A stretch of DNA of 64,000 bases from Henckelia pumila (taxonomy: Eukaryota > Streptophyta > Magnoliopsida > Lamiales > Gesneriaceae). The notes under the pieces are model-generated. The model saw nothing but the letters and a program-made list of their open reading frames with translations, did no database searches and was not told the origin of the DNA. The translations under genes were made by a program, and so were the position numbers. Each line of letters starts with the position of its first letter. Within the stretch, counting starts at the first letter, position 1. Of this stretch, positions 43,740 through 55,246 are shown in pieces. Location of the stretch: NCBI RefSeq assembly GCF_033568475.1, contig NC_133123.1, forward strand, positions 1,054,001-1,118,000, given 5' to 3'.

Positions 43740-45794
43740 CTACCTTCCTTGTACTTGAATACTAGACCAAGAGGACAGGGAAGAAGACAATCCCTGTTGT
43801 ACCTGTTCAAATGTCGGGTGTGACCCCGAACCGCTCTTAAACGTCTGACGATACATAGACAAAATATCTCTAGTTTTCATATGTTCTAGGAGATGTATGT
43901 CCATATCCTCGTTGTCAGGTTCACCGACCCCCGTCTTCCCTTCGAAAAATTTCACTATTTGTCTCATTGTTGGCCTAGCTTTTGGTTCGGGATGAACGCA
44001 TAACAGACCTAAATGAAGCACTCTATCCACTTCCTCTTCATCGAGCCCTCCTCTGGCCCTCAATCGCGCATCAACCGCATTCACCAATTCCCCTCTTCTA
44101 AAGAGTTCCCACACCCAATCCACCAGTGGTGGCTTGCTTCCTTCAATAGGTCTTCTCCCACAAATGACTTCCAAAATCAGGACTCCATATCCAAATACGT
44201 CGGTCTGAGTTGATGTTCGACCACTCTTCACAGTCTCTGGTGCCATATACCCAACTGTTCCCACCACGCGTGTTGTGCCAGCCACCTTATCATGATCATG
44301 CATCCGAGCTAACCCAAAATCCCCAAGTCTTGCATTCATGTCTTTGTCGATTAACACATTGCTGGCCTTAATATCCCTATGTAAAACTTTAGATTCCCAA
44401 CCATCATGCAAATAAAGAACACCAGAAGCCACCTGCTTTAGAATTCGGATCCTATCTTCAAAACTTAACATTTTGCTCTCATCACATGCAAACACCCATT
44501 TGTCAAGACTTCCATTTTCCATGTAATCATATACCAAAATTAGGCTTCCTTTTTCTTTCTTGCACCAACCTCTTAACCCCACTAAATTTCTGTGTTTCAA
44601 TCTTCCCAGGCTCGATATTTCTGCTAAAAATCCCCTAATCCCCTCGCTGGTATCATGAGAAATGCGCTTCACCGCAATCTCTGCTCCTCCAGGCAGTTTT
44701 CCTTTGTAAACTTGCCCATTTCCTCCTATTCCAATCACATTTCCATCTGAAAAGCTCTTAGTTGCTGAATCAATCTCTTGATATGTTAGTCTATGCGGCC
44801 AATATTCCAACTCCCAATCTTCCATTTCCTCTCTTTCCCTTCTTAACCTCCTATTCCTTCTGATCAACAAAAAGGTAAATAAACAAGCCAAGAAAACAAA
44901 CAACAAAAGCCCCGCTGTCAAACCTGCAATAAATCCTTTGGTTTTATGGATCGGAGTCTTTGGAAGCTCGAAAGATGGCAAACCCCAAGTGATTAACGCC
45001 TCACTCAGCGAAGAATTCGAGTTACTGAAACTCCAAGCCAAAATTTTGTGACCTTGAATCAATTTTCCTGTAGATGATGTGAAACCAACATACATTTCAT
45101 CCTCAAGAACCTGAGAAAGATCAAGTGAAACACTCAGCAAAGGTTGAATAGGCCTTTTCATCCCCACAGGCGCCATTGTAACATTAACCAGACTTTCAGC
45201 GAAATCGATCCAAACTTGATATACTCTTCCATCATTAAGCTTCAGTTTTTTGAATGAATTTTCATCAGACCAATAGCCAGCTTCATAAGCTGCTAGGGAT
45301 TTGAGGGAATTCACATCAATCCCGACATGGTTATCATCAATATCATCAAACTCCTGATTCTTGAAAACATCGAACTCAACTCCGAATACATGAGTGCTGG
45401 GAACTTGATTTGTGAAATTCAAAAAGCCCAGATTTTGTGACGAAACAGCACCTTCTATTCCTTCATACGGCACAAACAAGAACACAATCCCGTGTCCAGG
45501 TAGTCTGTGTGGATATGGCGCCATGGAGAAAATAAAAGAAGTTGAAATGGGAAGAACAGCAGATGAATTGGGTTGTCTGGTGGGAATCTTCGTGGGATAC
45601 AGTGCTCGACCGATGGAGTTCTCTGAGTCGTTTGTAAGCGAAAGAATCCGAGATTTGATTGTGGCGTCGCCAAAGAGTGACACATCGGAGGAATCGAACC
45701 CATTGAACAGAAAATCGAAGGCTGAAGCTGAACGCATGCAAAGAATTATCAAGTGCATAAATAATTGGAGAAGCTGCTTTTGGTGTTTTTCCAT
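43740..45794 (-). CDS. L-type lectin-domain receptor kinase, clade VII-like
   Basis: A single exon of 684 residues starts at ATG 45794. Domains in order: signal peptide (about 1-25), legume lectin domain (about 26-265, with FDFLFNGF, GHGIVFLFVP, GVEFDVFKN and NHVGIDVNSL), a transmembrane helix (GLTAGLLLFVFLACLFTFLLI, about 290-310), and a cytoplasmic Ser/Thr kinase. Kinase motifs are complete: glycine loop GIGGNGQVYKG, catalytic Lys in AVKRI, HRDIKASN, DFGLAR and MAPE, so it is an RD kinase and probably active. It sits in the plasma membrane and should sense extracellular ligands; LecRK family members act in immunity, pollen development and stress. By my recollection of kinase sequence it is nearest Arabidopsis LecRK-VII.1/VII.2. 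No defects are seen. Confidence 0.94.
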   Translation of the reverse strand: MEKHQKQLLQLFMHLIILCMRSASAFDFLFNGFDSSDVSLFGDATIKSRILSLTNDSENSIGRALYPTKIPTRQPNSSAVLPISTSFIFSMAPYPHRLPGHGIVFLFVPYEGIEGAVSSQNLGFLNFTNQVPSTHVFGVEFDVFKNQEFDDIDDNHVGIDVNSLKSLAAYEAGYWSDENSFKKLKLNDGRVYQVWIDFAESLVNVTMAPVGMKRPIQPLLSVSLDLSQVLEDEMYVGFTSSTGKLIQGHKILAWSFSNSNSSLSEALITWGLPSFELPKTPIHKTKGFIAGLTAGLLLFVFLACLFTFLLIRRNRRLRREREEMEDWELEYWPHRLTYQEIDSATKSFSDGNVIGIGGNGQVYKGKLPGGAEIAVKRISHDTSEGIRGFLAEISSLGRLKHRNLVGLRGWCKKEKGSLILVYDYMENGSLDKWVFACDESKMLSFEDRIRILKQVASGVLYLHDGWESKVLHRDIKASNVLIDKDMNARLGDFGLARMHDHDKVAGTTRVVGTVGYMAPETVKSGRTSTQTDVFGYGVLILEVICGRRPIEGSKPPLVDWVWELFRRGELVNAVDARLRARGGLDEEEVDRVLHLGLLCVHPEPKARPTMRQIVKFFEGKTGVGEPDNEDMDIHLLEHMKTRDILSMYRQTFKSGSGSHPTFEQVQQGLSSSLSSWSSIQVQGR

Positions 45795-46002
45795 GATTCT
45801 CTAATGGAGATGATCATTTCAAGTGGGGAGATTTGGTATAAATGGGAAACAACCAAACTGGTCATTTTGATTTTTCTTTTCTTTTGGTTTGTTCTTTGAA
45901 CGCCACCATAACTAATTAATTAGCTACAGTAAGCTTGTGATATGAAGTTACATTTTCGCCCTTTTATTTTTTGTTTTGTTTGTTTTTTTAAAAAAAATAT
46001 TG

Positions 46003-46241
46003 TGATAGGCGAGTTGGTAAGGCCTGAGGTGACGTGGGAAGAAACTTCTCAGCGTTGCGGGTTCGATCCTCGTGTGGAGCATATTCCTTATTGAAATATT
46101 TTGGGGTATGCTCTGGGGGTTGGACCATGTTGTTCCGTCCCTCAGGTCTCTGCCTACTCGTGCACATCCCTCGATTTAACTCCGCATGAACCAATGAGCC
46201 TCTTACTCATGTGGGATGGGATCAACTTTTTTTTTTTTTTT
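46003..46241 (+). mobile_element. tRNA-derived SINE with poly(T) tail
   Basis: A polymerase III promoter is recognisable: an A box-like TAGGCGAGTTGGTAAGG (about 46008-46022) and a B box GGGTTCGATCCT (46059-46070). A tRNA-unrelated body follows and ends in a run of 15 T at 46227-46241. The element starts like a tRNA but lacks a cloverleaf, which separates it from a true tRNA gene. A clear target duplication was not found. Confidence 0.75.
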
Positions 46242-46932
46242 AGATTTCACGTATATATTTTATATATATATAATTTTGTAAAACAAATCTTTTAATAGGA
46301 TCATTCATGAAAAATATCAATTTTTATACAAAAATTATTCTTTTTCACTATAAAAATGTGTATGATTAACTACCGTTTCTCGAATAAAGATCCAAAAATC
46401 TCCGAGACATACTCATAATATGATTGGATTGAATGAATTTATTATTGCACGCCTTGCGAAGTATGGAGATTATAATTTATAATTCAAATCTTTAAGTTTT
46501 CCCGTACTTAAAATTGATATATTATTAATACATACCGTTATAAAAAGGGGCAATTTTGTTAAATACTTTCCAGAATTATTAATTTTACTTTTATTATAAA
46601 TCCGCGCATGGATCAAGAAAAAGAAAGTTTCCGACATCGAGAATTCAAGATTTTTCGGCCTTAATAAGAAGTATACATTTAGGCCTTCTCAGTTATTAAA
46701 AAAGTGATTTTACAAATACAACGAAATTTGTATAACAAACTCAACACAAAAAATTCAATACAAAAAATTTAATTTATCAAAATCGCACTATACATCAAAT
46801 TCAAAATATCACGATAAAATAGCAAAATCTCACGATATTATTGTTATAAATATCGTTGTACACTATATTTGATGTACTTATAGTATTTTACTTAAAAACA
46901 TTAACAACAAAAGAACATCTATTACTACAACT
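46242..46932. other. AT-rich intergenic DNA
   Basis: Nothing gene-like or transposon-like could be supported here. Confidence 0.5.
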
Positions 46933-46950
46933 AATCATAATATTATGACA

Positions 46951-47102
46951 CCGAAGGTAGCGGTTTTTTGGACTATCCTGTTACACAGGATTTACCTAGT
47001 GTGATTTACCTGACTAACATAGTTTTCAGGCTATTGCGTTAGTCCAAGTATTTTTTCATTGCGCACCGAATGTAGCGGCTGTGGGTTTTCACGTCGAAAA
47101 AA
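46951..47102 (+). mobile_element. Short SINE copy with 18-bp target duplication
   Basis: The exact direct repeat AATCATAATATTATGACA flanks it (46933-46950 and 47103-47120). The body ends in a short A tail, contains CGCACCGAATGTAGCGGC and CAGGCTATTGCGTTAGTCC, and lacks A and B boxes, so it is probably 5'-truncated or a SINE of unusual head. Long variable duplications with a 3' A run show target-primed retroposition. Confidence 0.85.
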
Positions 47103-47120
47103 AATCATAATATTATGACA

Positions 47121-48990
47121 GTATTTTAAAATTCTTGAAAAAAAAAAATCAATTGTTAACTTTTTTTAAGCATTTACAATATTATTTAAAAATTTTCGAA
47201 ATTGTGGAACCCTTCATTAAAGTGCCGGTTGGGTAATGGATCAAGCATTCAAGCTAGTCCACATTTGTAACGCGGCTCGTTTGAAAGCTTCGCCAACTTG
47301 TACTTTGACTCAATCCATCATTCCCATTCCCTATTTGACCTTTAATTTAATACTTTTAAGTTTTAATTATTTTGTTGTTTTATTATTATTATTATTTCTT
47401 TTTATTTATTTATTTTACTTGAAAAAAGATTATTACATATGAATCTCGAATTTAAAACTTAGTCCCAAATTTGAAATCTTGATGCTAGATAAGTCACAAG
47501 TCAATCAACATTTTTATTATTTTATTGCATCAAGCATATCTAACCGTAATGCTATTAACTTTTATGTCCGAAGCTCACAAAAGTATATTTATTTTTATAA
47601 TGAAGTGTAAGTTTATAATTCATAAAACGTGGCACTCTAACCCAACCAGCTAACATACAAGATCAAATTGATTTGGTTCCTCTGCTTTTTAGTTTTTATC
47701 ATTATTATTGGCCTAATTCAACAAGAGTTTATTCACGCTTTACCTTTCTTCCCCCAAGTGTACAGATGGTTATCATCTTTTCAAAACTGGACCTGAAAGG
47801 AGCATTTTTAAATTAAAAATGACTTTTGCATACTTGAAATCTAAACAAGTATTACAGATAACTCCCAAACTTATATGTGTGATACCACCTTCTTGTCCAT
47901 GCAGCTTATGTAGCAGTGCCCTATACATCATCCTTTATATATATAGCAGTAGTTTGGATGTAGGAGCCGGCACTCGGCAGCTAGCGTTAATCAAGAATTT
48001 GGATTGGATGTAGGAGCCGGCAGCTAGCCTTACAGAATAATTTGGAGAAACGGCAGTTGATGATATAATGCCTGGCCAGACGAAAGTAAAAGCATACACT
48101 AGCACACCAACAGCCGCTAGCTTCCATAAATAAAAAAAACTACTCGTTTGACTTAAGAAAAGACAGGCACAAGAATATATGGATAGGATCATAGGACATG
48201 TGGAGTATCACATACAAGACAACTATGTGATGGAAAATTCCACTAAATCAGCAATCTGACATTCTTTGTTTCCAAGAATAGATGAATGTTGATCAAACTC
48301 TCTACCACGGCGATGAACCTGAAATATTCTGATAGATTTGTTGTATCCTGGATATATCCTGAAATATGGGAAAACCATTCACTGCAACAGTGAAACGTCA
48401 CTCCTTGCATCGAAAAACATGAGAAATCACTGAACGGCGTGAGTTAATCGCTATGCAAACTTTCAATTCAAACAAAGAAGGCATCCCAAAATGTAAAGTT
48501 ACATAAGCGCAAAGTGCACACACTCAAGAGACAACTCCAAGCAACCTAAAGAAGCGGAAAGGGATTCCCATAAACACACAGATATGAGTGACGGTGGATG
48601 AAATTCAGAGGACTGCAAAAAATGGTATTCACCTAATCATTCTCTCTCTGTCCCATATTCTTTTTACTGTTGGGGCTCCTTGAGCGGTGCATGTGTCAGC
48701 ACAAAAAGGTTGAGACTCAAAATAGCAGAGGGCAGTTAGAGCTCTTGTGAATTTCAATGCTCGGCAACTGCCACTGAAAAGTGCATCACTAACAAGAATG
48801 ATCAAGTGACAACACCGATAACACCATCTCTATGTTAAGCTAAGCATCATAGTCTAAATAGAAAATTCATGTCCCATTAATATAGTGCAGAATTAAAAGA
48901 TCATCGACATGATCCAGTAAATGCAACACAAACCTCAAACTTTCTATTACTCACTGCTCCACGCCTCCACCATTCATCTTTCTAACGAGG
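47121..48990. other. Intergenic DNA and 3' flank of the PPR gene
   Basis: No coding region was supported. A short direct repeat GGATGTAGGAGCCGGCA occurs at about 47955 and 48005. The part above 48200 probably includes the 3' UTR of the PPR gene. Confidence 0.5.
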
Positions 48991-49013
48991 AAGGAACAGA
49001 AAGAGTGATAGAC

Positions 49014-50399
49014 CTAAGTACCCCTCAAGGATATTTCTAATTGTTCCATTCTTTTAGCTAAATCATGTTTCCCGATGTTCTTCAAGCCATCAGTTACCAT
49101 ATCAAAGCTTTGTGACATGGGCAACAAACTCGACTCAGTCATCTCCACCAAATAATTAGCAGCCTCAATAAATCGTCCTCCGCGTCCACACATCCTTATC
49201 AGCATGGTATACACAGGTCTGTTAGGTGGGTGCCCCCTCACTTTCATGTCAGCAAAAAAACTAAATGCATCATCAAACTGTCCTGTTCGACAGAGAGCTT
49301 TCAAGATTGGAGCATACAAACTGGGAAAAGGGCGGTGCCCATCCTCAATAGACTTGTGAAGGATTCTAAAAGCCTCATCAAGTCTTCCAGTTTTGGATGC
49401 TGCGGTTATCATAATTTTATACATATCTTTGTCGGGACAGAGCCCCAATCCACAAACATTATGAAAAAGATCAATGCAGAAGTCAACCTCTCCAGACTTG
49501 CATAGATTCTCAGATAAACAATTAAGTGTGTTTACATCTGGCACAAAGCCTTCCTTTGTCATCTTCCTCACCAATCCTTTAGCTGATTCGAGATATCCTG
49601 CATTTAGTAAACCATCAATCAATAGATCACGGCCACGAACTGGAGGATTAAATCCTTTTCGACTCATCTCCTCCAAAAAGTCTTGTGCCTCCCTCATCTT
49701 CCCAGCAGAGCACCATGCATTAACAAGAATCGAGTACGTCCTCTTATCAGGGACAACACCTTTGCGAATCATTCTACTAACCAATGCATAACCCCCTTGA
49801 AAATTCTTGCATTCACAGAGAGCGAAAAGCAAGGAATTGTAAACTTCCGTCGTTTGCGGACAATCGAAATTTTTAAGACAATTAAATAGTTTAACTGCTT
49901 GATCAATGAGACCTCGCTTACCATAATGTTCAATGATAAAAGAAACAATAGATGGCGAAATTGAAATGTGTTGACTTTTCATGTTATGAACTATCTTCCA
50001 CATGGTTTCCCAATGGCGGGTTCGAGCAAGGGTTTTCAGGAGCTCTTCAAATTCAAGTGTGGTTGGATCATAATTCGGGTGATGAGTTCGAGCCCAATTG
50101 AAGAAACGGAACGATTCAATCCCACAATTACAACAGCTACGGAGGACACGATACACTAGCTCAGAATTTATGATAACTGATATTTTCATTTTGTTGAGGG
50201 TTCGCTCCATGTATAAATCTCTTCGCACAATGTTTGATATGTGGTGAATAGCGGCAAAGTAATTGTCATTGTGCAAGCCCCTATCAAGGCCACTGCCTCC
50301 GATACCTTGGACAAAATTATGCTCAGTCGTCAGGGCTTTTAGACATGTAAAGATGCTGGGAAGGGTGGTTCGTTTAGAAGCTTCACGAAAAATGAGCAT
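49014..50399 (-). CDS. Mitochondrial-type P-class pentatricopeptide repeat protein (At5g18390-like)
   Basis: The open frame reaches back to 50456 but only from a GTG; the first ATG in frame is at 50399 (MLIFREASKRTT), just after a plausible 5' UTR splice acceptor (CCACTTTCAG near 50440). From there the protein is 461 residues in one exon. The N-terminus is basic and hydroxylated, fitting a mitochondrial presequence. At least seven tandem PPR motifs of 35 residues are clear (for example VYNSLLFALCECKNFQGGYA, TYSILVNAWCSAGKMREAQD, MYKIMITAASKTGRLDEAFR, LYAPILKALCRTGQFDDAF). There are no E, DYW or SMR domains, so it is P-class. Such proteins bind organellar RNA and stabilise or process it. Its similarity to Arabidopsis At5g18390 is from memory. 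Confidence 0.9.
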   Translation of the reverse strand: MLIFREASKRTTLPSIFTCLKALTTEHNFVQGIGGSGLDRGLHNDNYFAAIHHISNIVRRDLYMERTLNKMKISVIINSELVYRVLRSCCNCGIESFRFFNWARTHHPNYDPTTLEFEELLKTLARTRHWETMWKIVHNMKSQHISISPSIVSFIIEHYGKRGLIDQAVKLFNCLKNFDCPQTTEVYNSLLFALCECKNFQGGYALVSRMIRKGVVPDKRTYSILVNAWCSAGKMREAQDFLEEMSRKGFNPPVRGRDLLIDGLLNAGYLESAKGLVRKMTKEGFVPDVNTLNCLSENLCKSGEVDFCIDLFHNVCGLGLCPDKDMYKIMITAASKTGRLDEAFRILHKSIEDGHRPFPSLYAPILKALCRTGQFDDAFSFFADMKVRGHPPNRPVYTMLIRMCGRGGRFIEAANYLVEMTESSLLPMSQSFDMVTDGLKNIGKHDLAKRMEQLEISLRGT

Positions 50400-50475
50400 T
50401 TGCCGTTCCTGCCTTGAATCGAACCAAAAAAGATTTCTGAAAGTGGAATCAAGCACGGAATGTCCATCAACATAG

Positions 50476-51704
50476 ATTCAATAATTGCACAAGGAAAAAT
50501 TAATTTTTTACCTGTAGAATGTTACAAACAATACTCCAAAAGTAACAATTCAAAAAAGGCACCGTGTGTACACCCCACCAAACATTTATTTCTTCACAAT
50601 CATTCCATGAATATATCATAATCGACAAGCATAAAAATTCCCAGATTCGACAATTTAGTCGATTAAGCTGTTTGATGGGAAAAGGAAGTTGTTATCAACA
50701 AATTTGCTTACATTGACACTTCTTTAAAACATTTTATCAAGTATGTCGCAAGCACTTTAATGACCGCCAATGCAGTAAAATTTAATAACGAAGCGTAAGA
50801 ATTTCTTCTCAAATTGATATACATGTCATGAAAACAAGCACCAACTGAATAGAGAATCACTATTCTTGCATAAAAATTCCAAAGAAGTGGAAACTGAGTT
50901 ATACAAATATGGAATAATGTTCTTGGGGGATGGTTTGCAGGGACTCACATGCCTGATGCCACTGCTTTTTCGCAGCTATTCCATGTTTTTTGCCTTGTTG
51001 CTGTTTAAAATTCTTTCAATCTATGATTAATGGTTTGGAATTGAAATGGTGAAAGTGAAACACCGAAACCTAGTAGGAGCAGGGGTCAGAGAACAAATTT
51101 AGTTTTGGCAAATAAACACGAAATGCATATCAATTAATACATTTTATGATAATTCTCAAATATTTCGAAACAAAATTTTAAAATATTTATGTATTTATTG
51201 CTAGCTTTTTTTTAAAAACAAAAAAACACTAACTTTTTAATCATTAATACAAAGGCTCCGTTTAATAGGATTATTATTAATCAATGTATAATTTATTTTA
51301 TCTAATCCTACGTTTTTCTCGTCGCCATATTATTTATTTTTTTATTAATTATTTATTTTACATCAATCAAATCATTAATTATTTATCTTACATGAGTTAC
51401 ATCAATCAAATCATCGAATTTAAATTACTATATTATCTCTTATAAATAATATTATTCATATTTTATTTATTATTAAAAGAACAAAATGATAATTTTGTAT
51501 TTTTATATAAAATTCAACCAAACAAATCAAATAAATTATAATCTATCAATCAAATCAATTACTATATTCACTATCATTTCTTATTTATTTTTTATTACAT
51601 TACATTACTTATCTATATATTATTTATATTATCATTCAAACCAAACTGAACCAAATTTAATAATGTAAGGCACACGTTCACTCGTGAAATCGAATGATAA
51701 TTAG
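50476..51704. other. Upstream region of the PPR gene and AT-rich spacer
   Basis: The first few hundred bases should hold the PPR promoter and 5' UTR. The segment 51240-51660 is extremely AT-rich with ATTATTTAT phrases. No gene was seen. Confidence 0.5.
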
Positions 51705-52579
51705 CATGTTGATGATAGCGATTTTTTTCTCCGGGTTCGGTCTGGTAGAGTGGATCTCCAAATCTTCAGTAAATCGGGTCGGGTCGGGCACGAGAGATTT
51801 CTGCACAGACAGAAGCCAAGTTAGGGGACGCCGAAGGTGTTTTCGGCGTGACCCCTCCGATGCCTAAGTTAGTGCTCCAAAGTGAAAGAGCTTGACAAAA
51901 AGTAAGAACAAGAGAATATGCGTGCGTGAGTGTGTGAACAAGAAGTGAATCAAAGAGATGAATCCATAAACCATGAACCATACCTGTATTTATAGGGGCT
52001 TGGAGAGGTAGGTTACCTTGTCAAGGTAGAACATGTGTTAGAGTAGGACTCTAATTGATGAGTCTGAAATCATATCAAATCTTGGATTCATAAGATATTG
52101 TCCTTATCTATTGCAGATCTTCATGTGACCGAGAGTACTGGAAGGTTCTAGATATTGGGCCCTTCCTGGGCTCGGATCGGGCTTCAACCATACCAATTAG
52201 GGCTCATACCCATGAATTTATGATCATGAGCCCATTCCCTAACAGGGTCATCCCACACTGGGCTTCTCATAAAATAAGAATAGATGGGCCTCAAAGTATT
52301 TTCCAAAAATATGGATTATTGGGCTCGGGTCGGATTAGACTCATATATTTTTTAGGGGCATCAATAGTACCTCCCCCTACTGGTCTAAAAGAAGTATGAA
52401 GTTTAGACCATGTGGTCTGGTCGGATCCCGAGCCCATGTAAGAACTCTTATATTAACCAAGTACAAGTAATATTTTCCAACCGAATGGGCTTTTAATGAA
52501 GGCCACGAGTGGCGTGGTAGGTGCCGAGCTGGTTGGGGTTTGAATTTGACCACGAAGTGCATGGTAGGTGTCGAGCTTG

Positions 52580-53165
52580 GTCGAGATTTTGAGATAACCA
52601 CGAGTGGAAAGTGTTTACATATTGGCGAGCTGGTCGGGCTTTTGAGATAACCACGAGTGGAGTATGTTTACATATTGGCGAGCTGGTCGGGCTTTTGAGA
52701 TAACCACGAGTGACGTGGGTTTACATATTGGCAAGTTGGTCGGGCTTTTGAGATAACCACGAGTGGCGTGGGTTTACGTATTGCCGAGCTGGTCAGGCTT
52801 TTGAGATAACCACGAGTGGCATGTGATTACATATTGTCGAGGTAGTCGGGCTTTTGAGATAACCATGAGTGGCGTGAGTTTACATATTGGCGAGCTGGTC
52901 GAGCTTTTGAGATAACCACGAGTGGCGTGGGATTACATATTGCCGATCTGGTCGGGCTTTTGAGATATCCACGAGTGGCGTGGGTTTACATATTGCCGAG
53001 CTGGTCGGGCTTTTGAGATAACCACGATTGGCGTGGGTTTCCATATTGCCGAGCTGGTCGGGCTTTTGAGATAACCACGAGTGACGTGGGTTTACATATT
53101 GCCGAGTTGGTCGGGCTTTTGAGATAACCACGAGTGGGCGTGGTGAGTGTCAAACTAGTCGGGCT
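52580..53165. repeat. 53-bp minisatellite, about 11 copies
   Basis: The phrase GGGCTTTTGAGATAACCACG recurs at 52636, 52689, 52742, 52795, 52848, 52901, 52954, 53007, 53060 and 53113, a period of exactly 53 bp, with point differences between units. A partial unit precedes it. On the minus strand the units stay open and give a spurious repetitive frame. Confidence 0.97.
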
Positions 53166-53754
53166 TTTGTGGTTTGCCAAGCTGTGTTGGTCTTATAAAG
53201 TGTCAAGTCGTAGAGTAGGCCTTAGTGTTAGATTGCATGTCTGATATCATAAAATAGGTCCTTACAGCGAGATTTCAAGCCCGATATAGTAGAATAAGAC
53301 CTTACTGCGAGATTTCATGTCCAATATCTGTAAAAATAACCCAAACAAAAATACAAGGCAATAGGAGTTCAACAAATTTGATCACAAGAAAACAAAATGT
53401 AATTTTGATAGTAGGACTTAGGAGATGCCTCAGAATATTATTAATAATGATAATAAATAATAATTTAATAATTTAATTACAACATAAAGATAATTGAAAT
53501 ACTTATCTCGTTCATGCGTTGTCGATGACATGACTTTAGATGTATAGCAAGATAACATCTTTTATTCTTTGATCAAATAACCGACTTGATGTAGGGATCA
53601 AAAATTGATATCCATCGTCCAAAATGTGTGTCAAGATGTTTTGAAATTATGATAAAAATTTCAAATAATTTCAACGGTTAGATTTTTCAGAATGACTTTT
53701 TCAAGAACATTGCTCAGAAACTATGCAAGCAGATTATGTTGCAGCTCGGCGGTC

Positions 53755-54520
53755 TGAGCCACCTTTCCCCAAGTATCAAAATTCCAATATGATCTTCACC
53801 GTCGAGATACTAGATAACATAATTATAAATACTCATACCAAATTTGAACTCGATCCGACGGTTCAATTAATTCCAATGATTTTCTCAAGGTTCTGATGCG
53901 CAAGCCATGCGAAAATATACAGAAACTGTGCGAGTGAGCAGCTGCTGTTCGGATGTCAAAATCCCATTGTAAAAGACTTTATTCACAATCTCCACCATTT
54001 CAGATCATATAAAATATATTAATAAATATGTCTGCAAAATTTGAACCCGATCCGAAAGTTCAATTAATTCCAATGATTTTCGCAAGATTTTGATGCGCAA
54101 GCCATGCGAAAATATACATAAACTGTGCGAGTGAGCAGCTGCTGTTCGGATGTCTAAATCCCATTGTACAAGATTCCATTCACGATCTCCACCGTTCAGA
54201 CTTCAGATCATATAAAACATATTATTAAATATGTTTGCAAAATTTGAACCCGATCCGACACTTCAATTAATTCTAATGATTTTCGCAAGGTTCTAATGCG
54301 CAAGCCATGCGAAAATATACAAAAATTGTGCGAGTGAGCAGCTGCTGTTCGGATGTCAAAATCCCATTCTACAAGACTCCATTCATGATCTCCACCGTTC
54401 ATATTCTAGAAATCATATTAATAAATATGTCTGCAAAATTTGAACCCGATCCGACAGTTCAATTAATTTCAATGATTTTTACAAATTTCTGATGTGCAAG
54501 CCATGCGAGAATCCGAAATT
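53755..54520. repeat. About 200-bp tandem repeat, nearly four copies
   Basis: CCGATCCGA followed by TTCAATTAATTCCAATGATT recurs near 53851, 54048, 54251 and 54448 (spacings about 197, 203 and 197 bp). Each unit also carries GCGCAAGCCATGCGA and GTGAGCAGCTGCTGTTCGG. Confidence 0.9.
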
Positions 54521-55246
54521 TGTTTCTTCTCTTGTACTCACCATCTTAACCCTTTGTTTTCAAATTCCCACAGACGGCGCCAATTGATGATATCGATTTT
54601 TTCCTCCGGGTTCGGTCTGGTAGAGTGGATCTCCAAATCTTTAATAAATCGGGTCGGGTCCGGCACGAGAGATTTCTGCACAGGCAGAAGCCAAGTTAGG
54701 GGACGCCGAAGGTGTTTTCGGCGTGACCCCTCCAATGTGCCTAAGTCAGTGCTCCAAAGTGAAAGAGCTTGACAAAAAGTAAGAACAAGAAAATATGCGT
54801 GCGTGAGTGTGTGAACAAGAAGTGAATCAAAGAGATGAATCCATAAACCATGAACCATACATGTATTTATAGGGGCTTGGAGGGATAGGTTACCTTGTCA
54901 AGGTAGAACATGTGTTATAGTAGGACTCTAATTAATGAGTCTGAAATCATATCAAATTTTGGATTCATAAGATATTGTCCTTATCTGTTTCAGATCTTTA
55001 TGTGTCCGAGAGTACTGGAAGGTTCTAGATATTGGGCCCTTCCTGGGCTCGGGTCGGGCTTCAACCATACCAATTAGGGCTCAAACCCATGAATTTATGA
55101 TCATGAGCCTATTCCCTAATAGGGCCATCCCAGACAGGGCTTCTCATAAAATAAGAATAGATGGGCCTCAAAGTATATTTCCAAAAATATGGATTATTGG
55201 GCTCGGGACGGATTAGACTCATATATTTTTTAGGGGCATCACATGT

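Larger units (their letters stand above)
51710..55241 (-). mobile_element. Non-coding LTR element (TRIM/LARD-like), 3.5 kb
   Basis: LTRs of 654 bp (51710-52363) and 657 bp (54585-55241) start TGATGATA and end GGGGCATCA. The exact duplication CATGT flanks it (51705-51709 and 55242-55246). On the minus strand a PBS-like TTGGCGCCGTCTGTGGG lies next to the right LTR and a polypurine tract AGTAGGGGGAGGTACT next to the left one, which sets the orientation. A minus-strand TATA (CCTATAAATA) is at about 51987-51998 and 54863-54875. The interior has no ORF; it is made of two sets of tandem repeats. It must depend on another element for all proteins. Confidence 0.93.

Noticed and set aside
46008..46078. 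Possible tRNA gene
   Set aside because: A and B boxes are present but no acceptor or anticodon arm pairs; the following body and T tail make it a SINE.
52580..53165. CRISPR-like regular array
   Set aside because: Whole 53-bp units repeat with no unique spacers, inside a plant LTR element; it is a minisatellite.
52880..53180. Minus-strand repetitive frames in the TRIM-like element
   Set aside because: The 53-bp period is not a multiple of three and the frames mirror the minisatellite; no known protein pattern.
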